Counted from the stretch's first letter, positions 43,625 to 53,034 are shown. The stretch: 64,000 nucleotides of DNA from Thermocatellispora tengchongensis (GCF_014202315.1 NZ_JACHGN010000002.1:93480-157479); one strand, 5' to 3'. Notes: generated by a model from the letters alone, not told the origin. Made by a program: numbers and translations.

Positions 43625-45217
43625 TTGGACACCGTGGCGGCGATACAACTGCTGGCCCTGCCCGCCGGGGCGGTGGCGCTGGCGGCGGTGGCGCGGCGCA
43701 GGGGGTGGCCCGCGCCGCTGCTGCTGGTCGTGGCCGGGTTGCTGGTGTCGTTCGTGCCGGGTGTGCCGGTCTACGCGCTCGACCCCGAGATCGTGCTGCT
43801 GGTGTTCCTGCCGCCGCTGCTGTACTCGGCCGCGCTGGACAGCTCCTACCAGCGACTGCGCGACGTCAAGCGGGCGATCGGGCTGCTGTCGGTGGGGCTG
43901 GTGCTGTTCACGACCGCGGTCGTGGGCCTCGTGGCGCACCTGCTGGTGCCCTCGCTCCCGCTGGCGGCGGCGTTCGCGCTGGGGGCGATCGTCGCGCCGC
44001 CCGACGCGGTGGCCGCGGTGGCGGTGGCGCGGCGGCTGGGGCTGCCCCGCCGGGTGATCACCGTGCTGGTGGGCGAGAGCCTGTTCAACGACGCCACCGC
44101 GCTGACGGCGTACCGGGTGGCCATCGCGGCGGCCACCGGGCACGGCATCACGCTGCTGGGCGGGGTGGGCGAGTTCCTGTACGCCGCCGCGGGCGGGCTG
44201 GTGATCGGGCTGGCCGTGGCCTGGGCGGTGAGCCAGGTCCTGGCCCGGGTGCGCGACGCCCTGGTCGAGAACACGATCATGCTCATGATCCCCTTCGGGT
44301 CCTACCTCGCCGCGGAGGTCGTGCACGCCTCCGGGGTGATCTCGGTGGTGGTCGTCGGCCTGTACGTCGGCAACCGGATGCACCGCACCGGATTCGGCAC
44401 CCGGCTGCTGTCGGACGCCGTGTGGCGGGTGACCGACTTCTTCCTGGAGACCGTGGTCTTCGCGCTGATCGGCCTGCAACTGCACGCGATCGTGATGGGC
44501 GTGCTCGACGACGAGGACCCCTGGACCCTGGCCGGTTACGCGCTGGCCGTGTTCGGCGCGGCCGTCCTCGCCCGGGTGGTGTGGGTGCTGCCGGGCACGT
44601 TCCTGCCCTGGGCGCTGTCGCGCCGGGTGCGGGCCCGGGAGTCGCGCCCGCCGTGGGCGGAGGCCACGATCATCTCCTGGGCCGGGATGCGCGGCGTGGT
44701 GTCGCTGGCGGCGGCGTTCGCGATCCCCGAGGACTTCCCCGGCCGCAACCTGCTGCTGTTCCTCACCTTCGCGGTCGTGATCGGCACGCTGCTGCTCCAG
44801 GGCCTGTCCTTCCCCGCGCTGATCAGGCGGCTGCGGGTGAGCACCGAGCGCGAGGCGTACGCCGACAACCTCGCCGAGGCCGGCGCCCAGCAGGCGGCGG
44901 CCCGCGCCGGGCTGGAGCGCCTGGAGGAGGTGGCGCAGCGCGAGGGCCTGGCCGAGCTGTACCCCGACATCCTGGACCAGTTGCGCGGCAAGAGCGAGCG
45001 CCGCACGCTGAACGCCTGGGAGCGCCTGGGCGGCGGCACCGGGCCCGAGGGCGAGGAGACCCCGGGCGCGGTCTACCGCAGGCTGCGCCGCGAGATGCTC
45101 AGCGCCGAGCGCGAGGTGTTCGTCCGGCTGCGCGACGCGCGCCGTATCGACGACGAGGTGCTGCGGCGGGTCATGCAGGAGCTGGACTTCGAGGAGGCGA
45201 TCCTGGAGCGCCCCTGA
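43625..45217 (+). CDS. Na+/H+ antiporter, CPA1/NhaP type
   Basis: 530 residues from TTG 43625 (GGGGGGC upstream; upstream in-frame GTGs exist). About 12 membrane segments. CPA1 signature LGAIVAPPDAVAAVAVARRLGLP and VGESLFNDATALTAY with the paired-Asp-type transport site; RMHRTGFGTRLLSDAVWR and ISWAGMRGVVSLAAAFAIP follow. The C-terminal ~130 residues are a cytoplasmic, helical, charged domain (EREAYADNLAEAGAQQAAARAGLE). It swaps cytosolic Na+ for H+ for pH and salt balance. Confidence 0.9.
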   Translation: MDTVAAIQLLALPAGAVALAAVARRRGWPAPLLLVVAGLLVSFVPGVPVYALDPEIVLLVFLPPLLYSAALDSSYQRLRDVKRAIGLLSVGLVLFTTAVVGLVAHLLVPSLPLAAAFALGAIVAPPDAVAAVAVARRLGLPRRVITVLVGESLFNDATALTAYRVAIAAATGHGITLLGGVGEFLYAAAGGLVIGLAVAWAVSQVLARVRDALVENTIMLMIPFGSYLAAEVVHASGVISVVVVGLYVGNRMHRTGFGTRLLSDAVWRVTDFFLETVVFALIGLQLHAIVMGVLDDEDPWTLAGYALAVFGAAVLARVVWVLPGTFLPWALSRRVRARESRPPWAEATIISWAGMRGVVSLAAAFAIPEDFPGRNLLLFLTFAVVIGTLLLQGLSFPALIRRLRVSTEREAYADNLAEAGAQQAAARAGLERLEEVAQREGLAELYPDILDQLRGKSERRTLNAWERLGGGTGPEGEETPGAVYRRLRREMLSAEREVFVRLRDARRIDDEVLRRVMQELDFEEAILERP

Positions 45218-45236
45218 GGCCCCGCCCCGACCGCGG

Positions 45237-45497
45237 TCAGGTGCCCAGGGCCTCGTCCACGTAGCACCACGTCCAGTCCTCGCCCGGCTCGAAGGACTGG
45301 ATGACCGGGTGGGAGGTGGCGCGGAAGTGGGCGGTGGCGTGGCGGTTGGGCGAGGAGTCGCAGCAGCCGATGTGGCCGCAGTCGAGGCAGCGGCGCAGGT
45401 GGACCCAGCGGCTCCCCGCGGCCAGGCACTCCTCGCACCCGTTGGGCGTGCGGGCCGGCGGGTCGCCCGCCTTGACGATGTGCTCGCAGATCTCCAT
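45237..45497 (-). CDS. Small UBP-type zinc finger protein
   Basis: 86 residues. Cys/His pattern of the ZnF-UBP domain: CEHI at the start, NGCEECLAAG, RRCLDCGHIGCCDSSPNRHATAHFRATSHPVIQSFEPGEDWTWCYVDE, closely matching the ubiquitin-hydrolase zinc finger (GxCxxS..HaxxHxxxxxHPv). Bacteria with and without proteasomes encode such stand-alone forms; the ligand, if any, is unknown. It is convergent with the antiporter gene, 19 bp away. The upstream 250 bp holds CGTCTCGGTG repeats. Confidence 0.88.
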   Translation of the reverse strand: MEICEHIVKAGDPPARTPNGCEECLAAGSRWVHLRRCLDCGHIGCCDSSPNRHATAHFRATSHPVIQSFEPGEDWTWCYVDEALGT

Positions 45498-45544
45498 GTC
45501 TCCCCCTCACTGGCACGAGGCATCCGTGACACGCCTTCGTGGCA

Positions 45545-45600
45545 CGTCTCGGTGGCATGCCTGAGCGGCGCGTCTCGGTGACGCGTCTCGGTGGCATGCC
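45545..45600. repeat. CGTCTCGGTG direct repeats upstream of zinc-finger gene
   Basis: CGTCTCGGTGGCATGCC occurs at 45545-45561 and 45584-45600, with a third CGTCTCGGTG at 45571-45580. They lie in the leader of the leftward zinc-finger gene. Confidence 0.75.
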
Positions 45601-45747
45601 ATGCCACCTCACGATCGTACTTCTAGAGCAACATTCCAATTTGGTGACCACTCGTGCCCCGCCCTTGATCAGGGTCGGGGTGAGGAGGACTCTGAGCTAC
45701 ATCGGGGAGTGACATAGGCCACATTACCGAGCCCCTGGGAGCCCTCC

Positions 45748-46533
45748 ATGCTGGAGGTCCGCAACCTTGAGGTCGTCTACGACGACGTGATGCTCGTGTT
45801 GCGCGGGGTCAGCCTGCGCGTGCCGGCGGGCTCCATCGTCGCCCTGCTCGGCGCGAACGGCGCCGGCAAGACCACGCTGCTCCGCGCGATCTCCGGCCTG
45901 CTCGGCGTGCACGACGGAGAGGTGACCAAGGGCTCGGTCACGGTGGACGGCGAGCCCGTGCACCACCTGCGCCCGGCCCAGATCGTGCGCCGCGGCGTCA
46001 GCCAGGTCATGGAGGGGCGCCGCATCCTGGGCGAGCTGACCGTCGAGGAGAACCTGAGGGTCGGCGCGCACACCGCCCCCCGCGACCTGGCCGCCAACCT
46101 GGACCGCGTCTACGGCCTGTTCCCGCTGCTGAAGGAGCGGCGCAAGGGGATCGCCGGCTACCTGTCCGGCGGGGAGCAGCAGATGCTCGCCGTCGGCAGG
46201 GCGCTGATGGCCGGGCCCAGGTTCCTGCTGCTGGACGAGCCCAGCCTGGGCCTGGCACCCGCGCTGGTCGGGCAGATCCGCGACCTCGTCGTGGAGATCA
46301 ACGCGCAGGGCACCACGGTCCTGCTCGTGGAGCAGAACGCGACGATGGCGCTGTCCATCGCCGCGCACGGCTACGTGATGGAGACCGGGAAGGTCGTCAT
46401 GGACAAGCCGGCCGCCGACCTGCTGTCGGATGAGGACATCAGGGAGTTCTACCTCGGGCTCGGCGCGGAGGGCGCGGCCAGGTCCTTCCGCGCGGTCAAG
46501 CACTACAGGCGGCGCAAGAGGTGGCTGTCGTGA
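45748..46533 (+). CDS. livF: Liv-type ABC transporter ATP-binding protein (LivF)
   Basis: 261 residues. Walker A LLGANGAGKTTLL, signature YLSGGEQQMLAVGRAL, Walker B RFLLLDEPSLGLAP and switch VEQN: the LivF form of branched-chain amino acid-type importers. First gene of a six-gene operon; the next gene overlaps its stop (GTGA). A basic C-terminal tail (KHYRRRKRWLS) is slightly longer than usual. Confidence 0.93.
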   Translation: MLEVRNLEVVYDDVMLVLRGVSLRVPAGSIVALLGANGAGKTTLLRAISGLLGVHDGEVTKGSVTVDGEPVHHLRPAQIVRRGVSQVMEGRRILGELTVEENLRVGAHTAPRDLAANLDRVYGLFPLLKERRKGIAGYLSGGEQQMLAVGRALMAGPRFLLLDEPSLGLAPALVGQIRDLVVEINAQGTTVLLVEQNATMALSIAAHGYVMETGKVVMDKPAADLLSDEDIREFYLGLGAEGAARSFRAVKHYRRRKRWLS

Positions 46534-47312
46534 CCGGCGACGGCGGGACGCCGGTCCTGGAGGTCGAGGACGTCGGGCTGGCGTTCGCGGGCGTCACGGC
46601 CATCGACGGGGTGTCCTTCGACGTGCGCCCGGCCGAGCTGTTCGCGGTGATCGGGCCCAACGGCGCCGGCAAGACCTCCGTCTTCAACGTGCTGTCGGGC
46701 GTCTACCGGCCCCAGCGCGGGCGGGTGCGCTTCCTCGGCGAGGACATCCTGTCCCGCAGGCCGCACGAGATCGCCGCCATGGGCCTGGCCCGCACGTTCC
46801 AGAACGTCGAGCTGTTCCACAACCTGACCGTGCTGGACAACCTGATGCTCGGCCGCCACCACCACTTCCGCTACGGCGCCCTCGCCGCGCTGGCCTGGCT
46901 CGGCCGGGCCCGGCGGCAGGAGCTCGCCGCCAGGGCGGCGGTGGAGGACATCATCGACTTCCTCGAACTCGCCGCCTGGCGCCGCCACCCCGTCCGCCTG
47001 CTGCCGTACGGCGTGCAGAAGCGGGTGGAGCTGGGCCGGGCGCTGGCCATGGAGCCCCGGCTGCTGCTCCTGGACGAGCCCGTGGCCGGGATGAACCTGG
47101 AGGAGACCGAGGACACCGCCCGCTACGTGCTGGACATCCGCGACGAGCTGGGCATCCCGATCGTGCTGGTCGATCACGACATGGGCCTGGTCATGGACCT
47201 GGCCGACAGGGTGCTGGTGCTGGACTTCGGCCGCCGGGTCGCGCTCGGCACCCCCGCCGAGGTCCAGCGCGACCCCAAGGTCATCGAAGCCTACCTGGGG
47301 GGCTCCTCATGA
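46530..47312 (+). CDS. livG: Liv-type ABC transporter ATP-binding protein (LivG)
   Basis: 260 residues from GTG 46530 (AGAGG upstream; GTG 46521 also in frame). Walker A VIGPNGAGKTSVF, LARTFQNVELFHNLTVLDNLMLGRHHH (LivG Q-loop), PYGVQKRVELGRALA in place of the common LSGGQ, and Walker B LLLLDEPVAGMN, VDHDM. The signature with Pro-Tyr-Gly matches LivG paralogs linked to acyl-CoA ligases. Partner of LivF. Confidence 0.92.
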   Translation: MTGDGGTPVLEVEDVGLAFAGVTAIDGVSFDVRPAELFAVIGPNGAGKTSVFNVLSGVYRPQRGRVRFLGEDILSRRPHEIAAMGLARTFQNVELFHNLTVLDNLMLGRHHHFRYGALAALAWLGRARRQELAARAAVEDIIDFLELAAWRRHPVRLLPYGVQKRVELGRALAMEPRLLLLDEPVAGMNLEETEDTARYVLDIRDELGIPIVLVDHDMGLVMDLADRVLVLDFGRRVALGTPAEVQRDPKVIEAYLGGSS

Positions 47313-49186
47313 GCACGGCCATCAGGACCACCACCACGACCATCGTGACCCGGGTCCGGGACCGGGCCGCCGCCACCCCGGACGGGGTCGCGATGCGGGA
47401 GAAGGAGCTCGGCATCTGGCGCGAGGTGACCTGGGCGGAGTACTGGGAGCAGGTCACGCTGGTCGCCGCCGCGCTGCTCGCGCTCGGGGTCGAGCCGGGC
47501 GACCGGGTGGCGGTGCACATGGAGAACCGGCGCGAGTGGCTGTACTGCGACCTGGGCACCGTGGCCGTGCGCGGGATCACGGTCGGGCTGTACCCGACGA
47601 ACCCGGCGCCGGAGGTGGCGTACCTGCTGGGGCACTCCGGGGCGAAGGTGCTGGTAGCGGAGGACCAGGAGCAGGTGGACAAGGCGCTGGCGGTCGCGGA
47701 CGAGTGCCCGGCGCTGGAGCGCGTCGTCTACGTCGAGCCGCGCGGCGTACGCGGGCGGTACTCCGACCCGCGCCTGATGGCCTGGCCGGACTTCCTCGCG
47801 CTCGGCGCCGAGCACGCGCGGGCACACCCCGAGGCGGTCGCCGAGCGCATGGCCGCCGCCCGGCCGGACGACCCGATGACGCTGATCTACACCTCCGGCA
47901 CCACCGGCCCGCCCAAGGGCGCGATCCTGACCGTGGCCAACATCGAGTACGCCGTCGAGCGGCTGGTCCTGGGCGGCGGGTTCACCTCGCCGCCGCCCTC
48001 CGAGCGCGACCTGTCGCTGTCGTACCTGCCGCTGTGCCACGTCGCCGAGCGGGCCTTCACCGTCTGGTACAACGCGGCGGCCGGGGTTCAGGTGAACTTC
48101 GCCGAGTCCATCGACACCGTGCAGGCCAACCTGCGCGAGGTGCAGCCCACGATCCTGTTCGGGGTGCCGCGCATCTGGGAGAAGGTGCTGGCCTCGGTGG
48201 AGATCCGGGTCGGCTCGGCGACCCCGGCCAAGCGGGCGCTGACCCGCTTCTGGCTGCGCGTGGCCGACCGGATCGGCGACGCGCTGGTCCGCAACCACGG
48301 CAACCACACCCCGCTGACCCGCCTGGTGTACGCCGTCGGCTGGGTGATGTGCTACCGGGCGCTGCGCGAGCGGCTGGGCATGCGCCGCGTCAGGTACGCC
48401 GCCTCCGGCGCGGCCCCGATCGCCCCGGACGTGCTGAAGTTCTTCATGGGCATCGGCGTGCCGATGCACGAGCTGTACGGCATGACCGAGAACACCGCCA
48501 TCGCCACCGGCAACCGCCCCGGGCGCGTGGTGCTCGGCACGGTCGGCGAGCCGCACCCCGGCGTCGAGGTGCGGCTGGACGAGGCCACCGGCGAGATCCT
48601 GACCCGGCACCCGGGCAACTTCGCCGGCTACTGGCGCGACCCGCGCGCCACCGCCGACGTGCTCGACGAGGACGGCTGGCTGCACACCGGGGACGTCGGC
48701 GAGTGGGTGGAGACCCCGCCCCGCCGCCCCGGCGAGGAGCCGATGCGGCACCTGAAGATCACCGACCGGATGAAGGACATCATCATCACGGCCGGCGGCA
48801 AGAACGTCGCGCCGAGCGAGATCGAGAACGCGCTGAAGGCGTCGCCGTACATCAAGGAGGCCGTGGTCGTGGGCGACCGGCGGCCGTACCTCACCGCGCT
48901 GATCGGCATCGAGCAGGACACGGTGGGGGAGTGGGCGCGGCGGCGCGGCCTGCCGTACACGACCTACCGCGACCTGTCGGAGAAACCCGAGGTGCGGGAG
49001 CTGGTGCAGGGCGTGGTGACCGCGGTGAACGCGCGGTTCGCCCGCGTCGAGCAGATCAAGAGGTTCGCGTTCCTGCCCAAGGAGCTCGACCACGAGGACG
49101 GCGAGCTGACCGCCACCCAGAAGGTCAGGCGCGGGGCGATAGCGAACCTCTTCGAGGACCTGGTCGAAGGGATGTACCGCACGTGA
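47309..49186 (+). CDS. Long-chain acyl-CoA synthetase/AMP-dependent ligase inside Liv operon
   Basis: 625 residues. ANL-superfamily adenylating enzyme: P-loop LIYTSGTTGPPKGAI, LSYLPLCHVAERAFT, ASGAAPIAPDVLKFF, ELYGMTENTAIAT, DGWLHTGDVGEW, KITDRMKDIIITAGGKNVAP, and C-terminal ATQKVRRGAI. It forms a CoA thioester from a carboxylic acid and ATP. Encoded between livG and livH with 4-bp overlaps on both sides, so import and CoA activation of an acid are probably coupled. The acid is unknown. Confidence 0.92.
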   Translation: MSTAIRTTTTTIVTRVRDRAAATPDGVAMREKELGIWREVTWAEYWEQVTLVAAALLALGVEPGDRVAVHMENRREWLYCDLGTVAVRGITVGLYPTNPAPEVAYLLGHSGAKVLVAEDQEQVDKALAVADECPALERVVYVEPRGVRGRYSDPRLMAWPDFLALGAEHARAHPEAVAERMAAARPDDPMTLIYTSGTTGPPKGAILTVANIEYAVERLVLGGGFTSPPPSERDLSLSYLPLCHVAERAFTVWYNAAAGVQVNFAESIDTVQANLREVQPTILFGVPRIWEKVLASVEIRVGSATPAKRALTRFWLRVADRIGDALVRNHGNHTPLTRLVYAVGWVMCYRALRERLGMRRVRYAASGAAPIAPDVLKFFMGIGVPMHELYGMTENTAIATGNRPGRVVLGTVGEPHPGVEVRLDEATGEILTRHPGNFAGYWRDPRATADVLDEDGWLHTGDVGEWVETPPRRPGEEPMRHLKITDRMKDIIITAGGKNVAPSEIENALKASPYIKEAVVVGDRRPYLTALIGIEQDTVGEWARRRGLPYTTYRDLSEKPEVRELVQGVVTAVNARFARVEQIKRFAFLPKELDHEDGELTATQKVRRGAIANLFEDLVEGMYRT

Positions 49187-50070
49187 AGGCACTCCTGGAG
49201 TCGCTCATCCGGGGGCTGGGCAACGGGTCGGTGTACGCGCTGCTCGCGCTCGGCTTCGTGATCGTCTACAAGGCGACCAGGGTGATCAGCTTCGCCCAGC
49301 CGTCGTTCATGATCGGCGGCGCGGTCGCGGTCAGCTACCTGGCCGAGGTGACCGGCTTCTACCTGGCGATGGTGCTGGCGGCCCTGCTGGTGGCCGCGGT
49401 CGCGCTGGGCATCGAGCGGGTCGCGATCCGGCCCATGGTCGGCCGCCCGGTCTTCGTGGTGGCGATCATCACGCTGGGCATCGACGTCGTGGTGCGGGTG
49501 GTGGTCAACGGCTTCATCGGCCTGGACGTGCGCCAGGTCGGCGACCCGTGGGGGCTGTCGCTGGTCGAGATCGGCGGGCTGGCCGTGCAGCAGCGCTGGC
49601 TCGCCATGCTGGCCGCCGCCGCGCTGCTGGTCGGCCTGCTGTTCGCGTTCTTCCGCTACACCCGCTACGGGCTGGCGATGCGGGCCGCCGCCCTGGACCA
49701 GGAGACCGCGCTGGCGCAGGGCGTGTCGGTGGGCACGGTGTTCGCGCTGTCGTGGGCGTTCGCGGGCGGGCTGGCCGCCATCGCGGGCACCTTCGTCGGC
49801 ACCGGCCAGGGCGTGGACCAGCTCACCTGGATCATCGCGCTCAAGGCGCTGCCCGCGATCATCGTCGGCGGCCTGGACTCCCTCGGCGGCGCGGTCGCGG
49901 GCGGGCTGATCGTCGGGGTGGTGGAGTCGCTGGTCCAGTCCTACCAGAGCGACCTCGCGCCGTGGCTGGGGCAGAACTTCGCGATCGTCACGCCGTACGT
50001 CGTGATGCTGCTGGTCCTGCTCGTGCGGCCGTACGGGCTGTTCGGCACCCGGGAGGTGGAGCGGGTATGA
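49183..50070 (+). CDS. livH: Liv-type ABC transporter permease (LivH)
   Basis: 295 residues from GTG 49183. About eight membrane helices; LivH start ESLIRGLGNGSVYALLALGFVIVYKATRVISFAQ and the conserved RYTRYGLAMRAAALDQETALAQGVSV and GGLDSLGGAVAGGLIVGVVESL loops. Forms the channel with LivM. 4-bp overlaps with the ligase and livM. Confidence 0.93.
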   Translation: MKALLESLIRGLGNGSVYALLALGFVIVYKATRVISFAQPSFMIGGAVAVSYLAEVTGFYLAMVLAALLVAAVALGIERVAIRPMVGRPVFVVAIITLGIDVVVRVVVNGFIGLDVRQVGDPWGLSLVEIGGLAVQQRWLAMLAAAALLVGLLFAFFRYTRYGLAMRAAALDQETALAQGVSVGTVFALSWAFAGGLAAIAGTFVGTGQGVDQLTWIIALKALPAIIVGGLDSLGGAVAGGLIVGVVESLVQSYQSDLAPWLGQNFAIVTPYVVMLLVLLVRPYGLFGTREVERV

Positions 50071-51248
50071 GCACCGGAGCCCCGCCCGAGACGGCCCGCC
50101 CGGAGGCGGCCGGACGCCCCGCCGCCGCCCGCCGCCGCGCCCGGCGGCCCGGTGGGCGCCCCCTGCTCTACACCTCCTACGCCCAGGACATGGCGCTGCT
50201 GGACACCCGGGCGAAGAAGATCTGGTTCTACGGGATCGTCCTGGCCGCGCTGCTCGCCTCGCAGGTGCTCGTGGACGACATGCTGTCGCTGCTGGCCATG
50301 GCGTACGTCGTGGCCATCGGCGCCATCGGCCTGAACATCGTCACCGGGTACGCCGGGCAGGTCTCGCTCGGCCACGCCTTCTTCCTGGCGATCGGCGCCT
50401 ACACCGGGGCGGCGATCTCCGGCGACCCCGACGGCAGGGTGCTCGGCCTGGGCGTGACCAGCATCCTGGTCTGGCTGCCCGCCGCCGGGCTGGCCGCGGC
50501 GCTGGCGGGGGTGATCGTGGCGCCGCTGGCCACCCGGCTGCGCGGCCTGTACCTCGCGATCGTCACCCTGGGCCTGGTCTTCCTCGGCGAGCACATCTTC
50601 AAGGAGTGGGACCAGCTCACCGGCGGCCCCGGGGTGGGCCGGCCGGCCGCGGTGGTGGAGCTGTTCGGGCTGCGGCTGGACCGGCCGGGGCCGCTGGGCT
50701 CCAAGGAGCAGCAGCTCTACCTGCTGATGCTGGTGCTGCTCGTGGTGTTCGCGGTGGCCGCCCGCAACCTGGCCCGCTCCCGGATCGGGCGCGGCTTCGC
50801 CGCGATCCGCGACCGCGACATCGCCGCCGAGGTGATCGGCGTCCCCCTGACCCGCTACAAGCTGCTCGCCTTCGCGATCTCCTCCTTCTACGCCGGATGC
50901 GCGGGCGCGCTGCTGTACACCGTCACCGGGTTCTTCGACCCGGGCTCGTTCAACCTGCTCATGTCGGTGCAGTTCATCGCGATGGTGCTGATCGGCGGCG
51001 TCGCGACGATCTCCGGCTCGATCGCGGGCGCGCTGTTCATCACGCTGCTGCCGCGCCTGACCCGGGAGCTGCCCGCGCTGGTGCCCGTCATCAGCGCCGA
51101 CACCACCCAGACGCCCAACGTGTTCCAGGTCGAGACCGTGCTGTACGGCCTGCTCATCGTGCTGTTCCTGGTCTTCGAGCCGCGCGGCCTGTTCGGCGTC
51201 TGGATCCGCGTACGCAACTACTGGAAGAGCTGGCCCTTCTCCTACTGA
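50067..51248 (+). CDS. livM: Liv-type ABC transporter permease (LivM)
   Basis: 393 residues. An Arg/Ala-rich ~50-residue cytoplasmic extension precedes about ten helices; LivM motifs IGAIGLNIVTGYAGQVSLGHAFFLAIGAYTGA, RLRGLYLAIVTLGLVFL, RGFAAIRDRDIAAEVIGV and VLIGGVATISGSIAGALFI. The N-terminal extension is longer than in E. coli LivM. 33 bp before livK. Confidence 0.92.
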   Translation: MSTGAPPETARPEAAGRPAAARRRARRPGGRPLLYTSYAQDMALLDTRAKKIWFYGIVLAALLASQVLVDDMLSLLAMAYVVAIGAIGLNIVTGYAGQVSLGHAFFLAIGAYTGAAISGDPDGRVLGLGVTSILVWLPAAGLAAALAGVIVAPLATRLRGLYLAIVTLGLVFLGEHIFKEWDQLTGGPGVGRPAAVVELFGLRLDRPGPLGSKEQQLYLLMLVLLVVFAVAARNLARSRIGRGFAAIRDRDIAAEVIGVPLTRYKLLAFAISSFYAGCAGALLYTVTGFFDPGSFNLLMSVQFIAMVLIGGVATISGSIAGALFITLLPRLTRELPALVPVISADTTQTPNVFQVETVLYGLLIVLFLVFEPRGLFGVWIRVRNYWKSWPFSY

Positions 51249-51281
51249 AGGGCCGGGCCGCCGACTGGAAAGGAATCCGCG

Positions 51282-52580
51282 ATGAAGAGGAGCCACCTCG
51301 CGCTGCTGACCGCACTGCTGGTGGGTGCGGCTCCCCTTCTGTCCGCGTGCGGCGTCATCCGGGGGGACGACGAGGACAGCAGGGGCGCCGTGACGACGGG
51401 CGTCACCCGGGAGCCGTGCCCGCTGGCGGTGGACAAGAACAAGGGCTGCATCTACCTCGGCACGGTCTCCGACCTGACGCAGGGCCCGTTCGCGGCGCAG
51501 GCCGTGCCGATCACCAACGCGCAGAAGGCGTTCTGGCAGCGGGTGAACCGGGCCGGCGGCATCGGCGGCAAGTACGAGGTGGACGTGCAGGCGTACGTGC
51601 GCGACAACAAGTACAACCCCGAGGTGCACAACCAGGTCTATCAGGAGATCAAGAACAACGTGCTCGGGCTGGCCCAGACGCTCGGCTCGCCCACCACCGC
51701 CGCGATCATCAACGACCTCAAGGCCAACAGCGTCGTCGCCGCGCCCGCGTCGTGGACCTCGGGCTGGGAGTTCGAGGACGTCATCGTCGAGACCGGCGCC
51801 AACTACTGCATCGAGTCGATGAACGCGGTGGACTACGCCGTGGAGACCTACAAGCCCAAGTCGGTCATGGCCGTGCACTACGCCGGTGACTACGGCGCCG
51901 ACGCCGCGGCCGGGGCCAAGGTGGCCGCCGAGCGCAACGGGCTGGAGTTCACCGCGGTCGAGACCCCGCAGGGCGCCACCGAGCAGGGCCGGGCCATCAC
52001 CGAGATCACCAAGAACAAGCCGGACCTGGTCATCCTGACCACCGGCCCCGCCGACGCCGCCGCGATCGTCGGTCAGGCCGCCGCGGCGAAGTTCTCGGGC
52101 CGCTTCATCGGCACCGGCCCCACCTGGAACCCCGCCCTGCTGGACAGCCCGGCCGCGCCCGCGCTGAAGGCCCTGTACGAGCAGTCGGCCCCCGGCCGCG
52201 CGTGGGGCGCCGACACCCCCGGGCACCGGGCGATGCGCGAGGCCCTGGGCGATGTGGAGCCCAACGACGGCTACACCTCCGGCTGGGCCTGGTCCTACCC
52301 GCTGAAGGCCGCGCTGGAGAAGATGGTCGCGGGCGGCGACATCAGCAGGAAGGGCCTGCTGGCCGCGGTCAAGTCGCTGACCACCGTGGACTACGAGGGC
52401 ATGCTGCCGCCAGAGGCGGGCAACTACGCGGGCGACCCGAACGCCGCGACCTTCAGGCAGACCGTGATCAACAAGCCCGACGACGCCGCGCCGACCGGCG
52501 TGACCGAGGTCAAGGGCTTCTACACCGGCCCGACCGCCCAGTCCTACACCATGGACGGCCCCTGCTACGAGAAGTTGTGA
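51282..52580 (+). CDS. livK: Liv-type ABC transporter substrate-binding lipoprotein (LivK)
   Basis: 432 residues. Signal with lipobox LLSAC (Cys23). Periplasmic-binding fold type I: IYLGTVSDLTQGPFAAQAVPITNAQKAFWQRVNRAGGIGGKY, SVMAVHYAGDYGADAAAGAKVA, DLVILTTGPADAAAIVGQA. The ligand-pocket pattern is unlike classic leucine binders, and with the operon's ligase it more likely binds an organic acid or amide (inference). Last gene of the operon. Confidence 0.9.
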   Translation: MKRSHLALLTALLVGAAPLLSACGVIRGDDEDSRGAVTTGVTREPCPLAVDKNKGCIYLGTVSDLTQGPFAAQAVPITNAQKAFWQRVNRAGGIGGKYEVDVQAYVRDNKYNPEVHNQVYQEIKNNVLGLAQTLGSPTTAAIINDLKANSVVAAPASWTSGWEFEDVIVETGANYCIESMNAVDYAVETYKPKSVMAVHYAGDYGADAAAGAKVAAERNGLEFTAVETPQGATEQGRAITEITKNKPDLVILTTGPADAAAIVGQAAAAKFSGRFIGTGPTWNPALLDSPAAPALKALYEQSAPGRAWGADTPGHRAMREALGDVEPNDGYTSGWAWSYPLKAALEKMVAGGDISRKGLLAAVKSLTTVDYEGMLPPEAGNYAGDPNAATFRQTVINKPDDAAPTGVTEVKGFYTGPTAQSYTMDGPCYEKL

Positions 52581-52638
52581 CCGCCCGGCTCGGCCGTGGA
52601 TCGCGCGGGAGGGGCCCGGCTTGGGTAGGGTTCCAGGC

Positions 52639-53034
52639 ATGCGACTCCTCCCGCGACTGGCAGTGACGTTGTCCGCCGCCGCCCTTATCGGCGGCCTGAC
52701 CGCGTGCAGCGAGGTTCAGGAGGTCTCCAACACCCTGGACAAGGCCCAGGCGTGTCTGGAGGCCACCAAGGTCGTCGGCGAGGTGAGCAGCAAGTTCGCC
52801 GGCCTGGCGCAGAACCCCGAGGAGCTGGGCAAGGCCCTCGACGAAGGCGCCGCCAAGCTGGAGGAGACCGCGGCCAAGGCCGGCGACACCACCTTGCAGG
52901 AGGCCCTGCAGGGCCTGGCCGACGCCTACCAGAAGCTCGACGTCAGCGACGTCAACAGCGCGATCGACAGCGCCCAGCAGGCCGCCACCGACACCGCCAA
53001 GTACCTCTCCGACATCCAGGCGGCGTGCAGCTAG
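52639..53034 (+). CDS. Small helical lipoprotein, copy 1
   Basis: 131 residues from ATG 52639. Signal peptide with lipobox GGLTAC, then a ~105-residue all-helical domain: EVQEVSNTLDKAQACLEATK, EELGKALDEGAAKLEETAAKAGDTTLQEALQGLADAYQKL, ending in a second Cys (DIQAACS). Two Cys in the mature part may pair. I do not recognise a named family. The next gene is a diverged paralog of the mature domain, so it is a tandem duplication. It follows livK by 58 bp. Confidence 0.8.
   Translation: MRLLPRLAVTLSAAALIGGLTACSEVQEVSNTLDKAQACLEATKVVGEVSSKFAGLAQNPEELGKALDEGAAKLEETAAKAGDTTLQEALQGLADAYQKLDVSDVNSAIDSAQQAATDTAKYLSDIQAACS

Noticed and set aside
42323-45607. 1094-codon minus-strand open frame
   Set aside because: It is antisense to the DYQ protein and the Na+/H+ antiporter, with low-complexity His/Arg/Gln composition. 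Only the short zinc-finger gene at 45237-45497, in another frame, is real.
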